Shown piece by piece: positions 58,754-64,000 of a stretch of 64,000 bases of DNA. The stretch spans positions 1 to 64,000 of the forward strand of contig NZ_VEXQ01000020.1 of assembly GCF_006376615.1 (NCBI RefSeq). The letters are read 5' to 3'. The DNA comes from Buttiauxella sp. B2. GTDB taxonomy: Bacteria; Pseudomonadota; Gammaproteobacteria; Enterobacterales; Enterobacteriaceae. The translations under genes and the position numbers were made by a program. A model generated the notes under the pieces. It did no database searches, was not told the origin of the DNA, and saw nothing but the letters and a program-made list of their open reading frames with translations. The first letter of the stretch is position 1; each line of letters begins with the position of its first letter.

Positions 58754-59335
58754 TTAAGCCTTGACCATCTCTTTTTCGATAAGTTGGATCAGGATATGAA
58801 TCACTTTGATGTGAATTTCCTGAATACGGTCAGCGTAACCGAAGTGTGGCACACGAATTTCGATATCCGCGCTACCATCCATCTTGCCGCCGTCTTTCCC
58901 GGTCAAGGTGATGACTTTCATGCCTTTAGCACGTGCAGCTTCAATCGCTTTGATAACGTTGCCGGAGTTACCTGAAGTGGAGATCCCCAGTAACACATCG
59001 CCTTCACGCCCTACCGCTTCAATATAACGAGAGAAGATATAGTCGTAGCCAAAATCGTTACTGACACAAGAGATGTGGCTGACATCAGAAATCGCGATAG
59101 CCGGATAACCCGGACGGTTTTCACGGTAGCGACCTGTCAGTTCTTCAGCAAAATGCATGGCATCACAATGTGAGCCACCATTGCCGCAAGATAAAACTTT
59201 GCCACCCGCTTTGAAGCTATCAGCCAGCAGTACCGCCGCGCGCTGGATTGCATGAATGTTAGCGTCATCTTTCAGGAAGTTAGCCAGCGTTTCTGCCGCT
59301 TCATTCAATTCGTTACGAATAAGATCCTGGTACAT
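58754..59335 (-). CDS. gmhA: Sedoheptulose 7-phosphate isomerase GmhA
   Basis: The protein is 193 residues from ATG 59335 ([21 protein letters not shown]); E. coli GmhA has 192. The longer frame upstream lacks homology. It is a SIS-domain tetramer that makes D-glycero-D-manno-heptose 7-phosphate for the LPS inner core. Visible motifs are '[28 protein letters not shown]' and '[20 protein letters not shown]'. It is divergent from fadE. Confidence 0.97.
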   Translation of the reverse strand: MYQDLIRNELNEAAETLANFLKDDANIHAIQRAAVLLADSFKAGGKVLSCGNGGSHCDAMHFAEELTGRYRENRPGYPAIAISDVSHISCVSNDFGYDYIFSRYIEAVGREGDVLLGISTSGNSGNVIKAIEAARAKGMKVITLTGKDGGKMDGSADIEIRVPHFGYADRIQEIHIKVIHILIQLIEKEMVKA

Positions 59336-59511
59336 GAGGATGTCCTTCAGTATTTTTCGATTGAGTAAACCTAAGCAGTTTACCGGATAGCGCGAGAAGC
59401 GCCATATCCTCCTGCTTTTGCTGTTCTTTGCGTTAACAATGTGAGCAAGGTTGTAATTATTTTGTGAACATATTGCTAAAAAAAACCACATGAACTAAAA
59501 CAAATATATCC

Positions 59512-59528
59512 AAGTGGTCAGACCTCCT
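59512..59528. promoter_or_regulatory. FadR operator of fadE
   Basis: aagtggtcagacctcct matches the FadR consensus (AACTGGTCNGACCNNNT-type) and is the same sequence, by memory, as in E. coli upstream of fadE. It lies about 20-40 bases before the fadE start, so FadR would repress fadE unless long-chain acyl-CoA is present. Confidence 0.85.
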
Positions 59529-59549
59529 ACAAGCAAGGGAGTTTCCTTT

Positions 59550-61994
59550 ATGTTGATTTTGAGTATTGTTGCAACGGTTGTTCTCCTCGGTGTGCTTTTC
59601 TATCACCAGGTCAATTTACTGCTCAGTAGCGCGATTTTGCTGGTGTGGACGGCAGCGCTTGGTTTTGCTGGTCTCTGGTCTATATGGCTACTGGTTCCAC
59701 TGGCAATTATTCTGGTGCCGTTTATCTTTACGCCAATGCGTAAATCCCTGATTTCCGCTCCAGTATTCCGCAGCTTCCGTAAAGTTATGCCACCGATGTC
59801 GCGTACTGAAAAAGAAGCGATCGAAGCGGGTACTACCTGGTGGGAAGGTGATCTGTTCCGCGGCAAACCTGACTGGGAAAAACTGCATAACTATCCGCAG
59901 CCAAAACTAACCGAAGAAGAACAAGCCTTTATTGACGGTCCTGTTGAAGAAGCTTGTCGCCTGGCTAATGACTTCCAAATCACACACGAAATGGCAGACT
60001 TGCCGCCAGAGCTATGGGCATATCTGAAAGAACATCGCTTCTTCGCGATGATCATTAAGAAAGAATACGGCGGCCTGGAATTCTCCGCTTACGCCCAGGC
60101 TCGCGTACTGCAAAAACTCTCTGGCGTATCTGGGATCCTGGCGATCACCGTTGGGGTACCTAACTCATTAGGCCCTGGCGAATTGCTGCAACACTACGGT
60201 ACCGAAGAGCAAAAAGATCATTACCTGCCGCGTCTGGCTCGCGGGCAAGAAATCCCTTGCTTTGCCTTGACCAGCCCGGAAGCGGGTTCCGATGCGGGTG
60301 CGATTCCGGATACCGGCGTCGTCTGCATGGGCGAATGGCAGGGTCAGCAAGTTCTTGGTATGCGTCTGACCTGGAACAAGCGCTACATTACGCTGGCACC
60401 TATCGCCACGGTTTTAGGCCTTGCATTCAAACTTTCAGACCCAGAACATTTACTGGGTGATGAAGAAGATCTTGGTATTACTTGTGCGTTGATCCCAACT
60501 CACACACCTGGCGTGGAAATTGGTAAGCGCCACTTCCCACTTAACGTGCCATTCCAGAATGGACCAACACGCGGCAAAGATATTTTCGTCCCTATTGATT
60601 ACATCATTGGCGGTCCGAAAATGGCAGGCCAGGGCTGGCGTATGCTGGTGGAGTGCCTGTCTGTTGGCCGAGGTATTACCCTGCCGTCTAACGCGACCGG
60701 TGGTCTGAAATCAGTCGCGATGGCAACGGGTGCTTACGCCCATATCCGTCGTCAGTTCAGAATCTCTATTGGTAAAATGGAAGGGATTGAAGAGCCACTG
60801 GCACGTATTGCGGGTAATGCGTATGTCATGGATGCCGCGGCATCACTGGTGACTTACGGCATTATGCTCGGTGAAAAACCAGCCGTTCTGTCAGCTATCG
60901 TGAAGTACCACTGTACCCATCGCGGCCAGCGCGCCATCCTGGATGCAATGGATATTGTCGGCGGTAAAGGCATCATGCTGGGTAACTCCAACTTTGTGGC
61001 GCGTGCTTATCAAGGTGCACCAATTGCCATTACCGTAGAAGGCGCGAATATCCTGACACGTAGCATGATTATCTTCGGCCAGGGTGCGATTCGTTGCCAT
61101 CCTTACGTTCTTGATGAAATGACTGCGGCGCAAAATAATGACGTCAACGCCTTCGATAAGCTGCTGTTTAAGCACATCGGTCACGTTGGTAGCAATAAAA
61201 TGCGCAGCCTGTGGCTCGGTTTGACCAACGGTTTGACCAGCGCCACACCGACCAAAGACTCCACCAAACGCTACTACCAATATATGAACCGACTGAGCGC
61301 CAACCTGGCGTTGCTGTCAGACGTATCAATGGCAGTGTTGGGCGGCAGCCTCAAGCGTCGTGAACGCATCTCTGCCCGTTTGGGGGATGTGTTGAGCCAG
61401 CTTTACCTCGCGTCTTCAGTACTGAAACGCTATGACGACGAAGGCCGTAACGAAGCTGATTTACCACTGGTTCATTGGGGTGTTCAGGATGCGTTGTATC
61501 AGGCAGAACAAGCGATTGACGATCTGCTGCGCAACTTCCCAAATGCGTTTGTAGCCGGCATGCTGCGTGTGGTTATCTTCCCGCTTGGCCGCCGTTACGA
61601 TGCTCCATCGGACAAACTGGACCATAAACTGGCGAAGATCATGCAGATCCCATCAGCTACTCGTTCACGCATTGGTCGTGGTCAGTACCTGACGCCAAGC
61701 GAGTTCAACCCTGCTGGTTTGCTGGAAGAAGCATTGATGGACGTGATGGCCGCCGAGCCAATTCACCTGCGTATCTGCAAGGAAACGGGTCGCAATCTGT
61801 CATTCACTCGCCTTGATGAGCAAGCTAAACAGTGGCTGGAAGAAGGTAAAATCAACGCAGACGAAGCGGCTATCCTCATCAAAGCCGAAGCAAGCCGCCT
61901 GCGCAGTATCAATGTCGATGAGTTTGAGCCGGAGGAACTGGCAACTATGCCGGTAAAGGTGCCGGAAAAGCATCGTAAAATTGAAGCTGCATAA
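59550..61994 (+). CDS. fadE: Acyl-CoA dehydrogenase FadE
   Basis: The protein is 814 residues from ATG 59550 ([21 protein letters not shown]), equal to E. coli FadE; a frame to 59514 runs through the FadR site. Two N-terminal membrane segments are followed by an acyl-CoA dehydrogenase domain ('[20 protein letters not shown]', '[21 protein letters not shown]', '[27 protein letters not shown]') and a long C-terminal domain of this enzyme type. It carries out the first step of fatty acid beta-oxidation. A strong terminator follows. Confidence 0.97.
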   Translation: MLILSIVATVVLLGVLFYHQVNLLLSSAILLVWTAALGFAGLWSIWLLVPLAIILVPFIFTPMRKSLISAPVFRSFRKVMPPMSRTEKEAIEAGTTWWEGDLFRGKPDWEKLHNYPQPKLTEEEQAFIDGPVEEACRLANDFQITHEMADLPPELWAYLKEHRFFAMIIKKEYGGLEFSAYAQARVLQKLSGVSGILAITVGVPNSLGPGELLQHYGTEEQKDHYLPRLARGQEIPCFALTSPEAGSDAGAIPDTGVVCMGEWQGQQVLGMRLTWNKRYITLAPIATVLGLAFKLSDPEHLLGDEEDLGITCALIPTHTPGVEIGKRHFPLNVPFQNGPTRGKDIFVPIDYIIGGPKMAGQGWRMLVECLSVGRGITLPSNATGGLKSVAMATGAYAHIRRQFRISIGKMEGIEEPLARIAGNAYVMDAAASLVTYGIMLGEKPAVLSAIVKYHCTHRGQRAILDAMDIVGGKGIMLGNSNFVARAYQGAPIAITVEGANILTRSMIIFGQGAIRCHPYVLDEMTAAQNNDVNAFDKLLFKHIGHVGSNKMRSLWLGLTNGLTSATPTKDSTKRYYQYMNRLSANLALLSDVSMAVLGGSLKRRERISARLGDVLSQLYLASSVLKRYDDEGRNEADLPLVHWGVQDALYQAEQAIDDLLRNFPNAFVAGMLRVVIFPLGRRYDAPSDKLDHKLAKIMQIPSATRSRIGRGQYLTPSEFNPAGLLEEALMDVMAAEPIHLRICKETGRNLSFTRLDEQAKQWLEEGKINADEAAILIKAEASRLRSINVDEFEPEELATMPVKVPEKHRKIEAA

Positions 61995-62000
61995 GCCTCT

Positions 62001-62027
62001 AAAACCCCGCTCGCGGGGTTTTTTATT
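62001..62027 (+). terminator. Terminator after fadE
   Basis: Arms aaccccgc (62003-62010) and gcggggtt (62013-62020) with a tight loop are followed by a T run. It begins 7 bases after the fadE stop. Confidence 0.88.
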
Positions 62028-62095
62028 GCCCAACAAAAGCCAGTTAACTCATGCTAAAGTGAATAGAATACTGCTTATCGATGAGGCTTCCGATT

Positions 62096-62863
62096 GTGTC
62101 TGGTTTGAAAATTACCGTTCTGCAACAACCGCTGGTCTGGATGGACGGCCCGGCAAACTTACGTCACTTCGATGTGCTGTTGGATGATATTCATGGCCGC
62201 GACCTGATTATCTTGCCAGAAATGTTCACCACGGGTTTTGCGATGGAGGCAGCCAAACAGTCGCTTGCTGAAGAAGAAGTGATTGACTGGATGCAGTTTA
62301 AAGCACAGCAAACTCAGGCAATGATTGCCGGAAGCGCCGCACTGCAAACCGAACGCGGGGCTGTGAACCGTTTTCTTCTGGTCCAACCCGATGGCAAAGT
62401 CCATTTCTACGATAAACGCCATTTATTCCGCATGGCTGATGAGCACCATCACTACCAGGCGGGCATGGATCGCATTGTAGTTGAATGGCGTGGCTGGCGC
62501 ATTTTACCGCAGGTCTGTTACGACTTACGCTTCCCGGTGTGGTCACGCAATCGCAACGATTATGATCTGGCGTTATATGTGGCTAACTGGCCAGCACCGC
62601 GTTCCCTGCACTGGCAAAGCTTGTTGGTCGCCCGCGCCATTGAAAATCAGGCCTATGTTGCGGGCTGCAACCGTGTCGGCACCGATGGCAACGGGCATCA
62701 TTATCGTGGCGACAGCAAGATTATTAACCCGCAGGGCGAAATTCTGGCAAATGGCGAAGCCCACCAGGCGATGCGCCTTGACGCTGACTTATCGCTAATT
62801 GCGTTGCAGGAATACCGCGAGAAATTCCCAGCCTGGCAAGACGCCGATCCGTTTAGTTTGTAA
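62096..62863 (+). CDS. yafV: Omega-amidase YafV (nitrilase superfamily)
   Basis: The protein is 255 residues from GTG 62096 (VSGLKITVLQQPLVWMDGPANLRHF), with GAGG nine bases upstream; E. coli YafV has 256. The ATG at 62081 lacks a site. The Glu-Lys-Cys triad is visible in 'LPEMFTTGFAM', 'YDKRHLFRMADEH' and 'LPQVCYDLRFPVW'. It hydrolyses 2-oxoglutaramate and 2-oxosuccinamate. hiuH converges on it five bases after its stop. Confidence 0.94.
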   Translation: MSGLKITVLQQPLVWMDGPANLRHFDVLLDDIHGRDLIILPEMFTTGFAMEAAKQSLAEEEVIDWMQFKAQQTQAMIAGSAALQTERGAVNRFLLVQPDGKVHFYDKRHLFRMADEHHHYQAGMDRIVVEWRGWRILPQVCYDLRFPVWSRNRNDYDLALYVANWPAPRSLHWQSLLVARAIENQAYVAGCNRVGTDGNGHHYRGDSKIINPQGEILANGEAHQAMRLDADLSLIALQEYREKFPAWQDADPFSL

Positions 62864-62868
62864 TGCCA

Positions 62869-63204
62869 TCAACTCCCCCGATATGTCGACCACGACCAGG
62901 GGGAGATCAAAAACGGTAGGTGATAATGCCCGCCGTTTTGCGTGATAACAAAATCAATTTGCGCACTGGGATACAGAGTTTCCCTTAGCGTTGCAGCAAA
63001 ATACTGGCCGATTTCTGCCGTCAGGCAATAACGCCCCGCAGCAAGTCGCTCCAGACCGAAATCTTTCAATCGCCCATCAATATCAGTCACACCTTGTGCA
63101 ATAACTTCCCAGTCTTCACCAATCTGCTGTTCAAGCCGGATCACCACATCTACCGCCGGTTTCCCCAATGCGGTATCAAGAATATGCGTACTCAACTGAC
63201 TCAT
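62869..63204 (-). CDS. hiuH: 5-hydroxyisourate hydrolase
   Basis: The 111-residue transthyretin-like enzyme hydrolyses 5-hydroxyisourate to OHCU in urate breakdown. The family signatures are complete: 'LSTHILDTALGKPA' with the catalytic His at residue 7, Arg in 'DGRLKDF', 'HYHLPFLISPW' and the C-terminal 'YRGS'. There is no signal peptide, so it is cytoplasmic. Its start codon overlaps the stop of the upstream gene in ATGA. The equivalent Klebsiella gene is called hpxT. Confidence 0.95.
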   Translation of the reverse strand: MSQLSTHILDTALGKPAVDVVIRLEQQIGEDWEVIAQGVTDIDGRLKDFGLERLAAGRYCLTAEIGQYFAATLRETLYPSAQIDFVITQNGGHYHLPFLISPWSWSTYRGS

Positions 63205-64000
63205 TGTGCAAACACTCCTTCCAGGCGTAATAACGTGATTTGGCGTAGTTGTTCCAACGCCTCAAACTCTTCTTGCGCAGGGGAATGATTCAGACGGCGA
63301 TGAAGCTCACTGAGGATTTCGTCACCACTGCACCCTTTAGCGCGAATCAAAAATACTCGCCCAAACTGAGCCTCATATTTTGCATTACCTTGCGCCAGCG
63401 CGAGCGTTAACGCGCTGTTTTGCGTATCAACAGAGGATTGTTCCCTTTTAGACATTTCCGCGTCTGTACCATCGCCTTGCACTTTCTCGCCAATACGTGG
63501 ATGTGCAGTAAGCGCTTGATTCAGCTCAGTGCTTTTCCAGGCAAGAGTCAGTTGCGCAGCATGTTGCATTAACCTGTCAACCGTCTGGTAAGGACGCGCA
63601 GCGACCAGGCTTTCAGCCCAGGCTGTAATTGCAACGCAAGATGCCACCAGGCTAAGAGCTTCGTTTTCTGGCGCATCGTTAAACTCAGCCAGTGTGTTTT
63701 TCAAAGCCAGAGCGATGACCGTCTGCACATATGCCTGCACGGCTTGCATCACATCTGTTTCAATCACCGATTCTGCCGGATGATGGCTAATTCCACGCCC
63801 GCAGCGCACAAACAGCATCCCTACGGGCCAGCATTGTGCAATCGCAATGGCATCATGCCCCGCGCCACTTGGTAGAGATAAACTCCGCCCCTGCACAGCA
63901 GTTACTGCTGAACTTAAATGCTGCTGCAAACTGGCGTCGCATGGTGTGGCGCGAATCGAATAGTAAGTTTCCGCACTGAAATCGACGCCACGTTGAGCAC
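63201..64000 (-). CDS. Partial fusion: M20 allantoate amidohydrolase-like C-terminus plus OHCU decarboxylase
   Basis: One uninterrupted frame runs from the window edge to 63201, 265 visible residues plus stop. The first part (64000 to about 63705) is the C-terminal end of an M20-family amidohydrolase of the AllC/HpxK type: 'GRSLSLPSGAGHDAIAIAQ' and 'PVGMLFVRCGRGISHHPAESV' are its signatures, including metal and substrate ligands. From about 63695 a complete OHCU decarboxylase domain of about 165 residues follows: 'LAEFNDAPENEALSLVASC', 'ALTAHPRIGEKV' with the catalytic His, and 'YEAQFGRVFLIRAKGCSGDEIL'. The two enzymes act at different steps from OHCU to allantoate breakdown. A TTG at 63704 could start a separate decarboxylase, but no ribosome-binding site precedes it. 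Confidence 0.85.
   Translation of the reverse strand, partial: AQRGVDFSAETYYSIRATPCDASLQQHLSSAVTAVQGRSLSLPSGAGHDAIAIAQCWPVGMLFVRCGRGISHHPAESVIETDVMQAVQAYVQTVIALALKNTLAEFNDAPENEALSLVASCVAITAWAESLVAARPYQTVDRLMQHAAQLTLAWKSTELNQALTAHPRIGEKVQGDGTDAEMSKREQSSVDTQNSALTLALAQGNAKYEAQFGRVFLIRAKGCSGDEILSELHRRLNHSPAQEEFEALEQLRQITLLRLEGVFAQ

Overview
The window is chromosomal DNA of a member of the Enterobacteriaceae. About fifty genes can be recognised, and most have clear orthologues in the E. coli core genome. The order runs opposite to the E. coli map: malZ, proY, brnQ, phoR, phoB, sbcD, sbcC, mak, rdgC, ppnP, aroM, yaiA, aroL, yaiI, proC, adrA, psiF, iraP, ddlA, yaiZ, yaiY, yaiW, sbmA, ampH, proA, proB, phoE, crl, frsA, gpt, pepD, dinB, yafK, yafJ, gmhA, fadE, yafV. 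A Na+-translocating NQR operon and purine ring-degradation genes rule out E. coli and Salmonella. A Klebsiella/Kluyvera/Buttiauxella-type relative fits better, but I cannot name the species. I saw no rRNA, tRNA, CRISPR array or intact insertion sequence.

Layout. Positions 1-121 hold the start of a secreted protein, possibly an intimin/invasin-type adhesin, cut by the window edge. From 7429 down to 578 lies a seven-gene chaperone-usher fimbrial operon: major pilin, chaperone, usher, tip adhesin, two minor pilins and a second chaperone. A terminator sits just after the major pilin gene. The malZ, yicS-like, proY, brnQ, phoRB and sbcDC block follows, then the aro/pro/adrA/psiF/iraP block. E. coli has araJ between sbcC and mak and phoA beside psiF; both are missing here. 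An MdtG-like exporter lies between iraP and ddlA.

Between yaiW and sbmA, which are neighbours in E. coli, lies a MarR-EmrA-EmrB-type efflux cassette. It is preceded by a near-perfect 42-bp palindrome and a dead gene fragment. An isochorismatase-like hydrolase, lpxP and a small secreted protein with a ten-residue Met repeat lie between sbmA and ampH. ampH is directly next to proA, with none of the large tRNA-associated region that separates them in E. coli K-12.

The nqrABCDEF-nqrM operon (56726-50648) encodes a respiratory sodium pump and its maturation factor, with no apbE in the cluster. The right edge carries urate-degradation genes: hiuH and, overlapping it by 4 nt, an open reading frame joining the end of an M20-family allantoate-amidohydrolase-like enzyme to a complete OHCU decarboxylase. 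This fusion is the most unusual object in the window.

Regulatory sites recognised: Pho boxes before phoB and phoE, a TrpR operator before aroL, a FadR site before fadE, candidate MalT boxes before malZ, and the palindromic operator before the marR-like gene.
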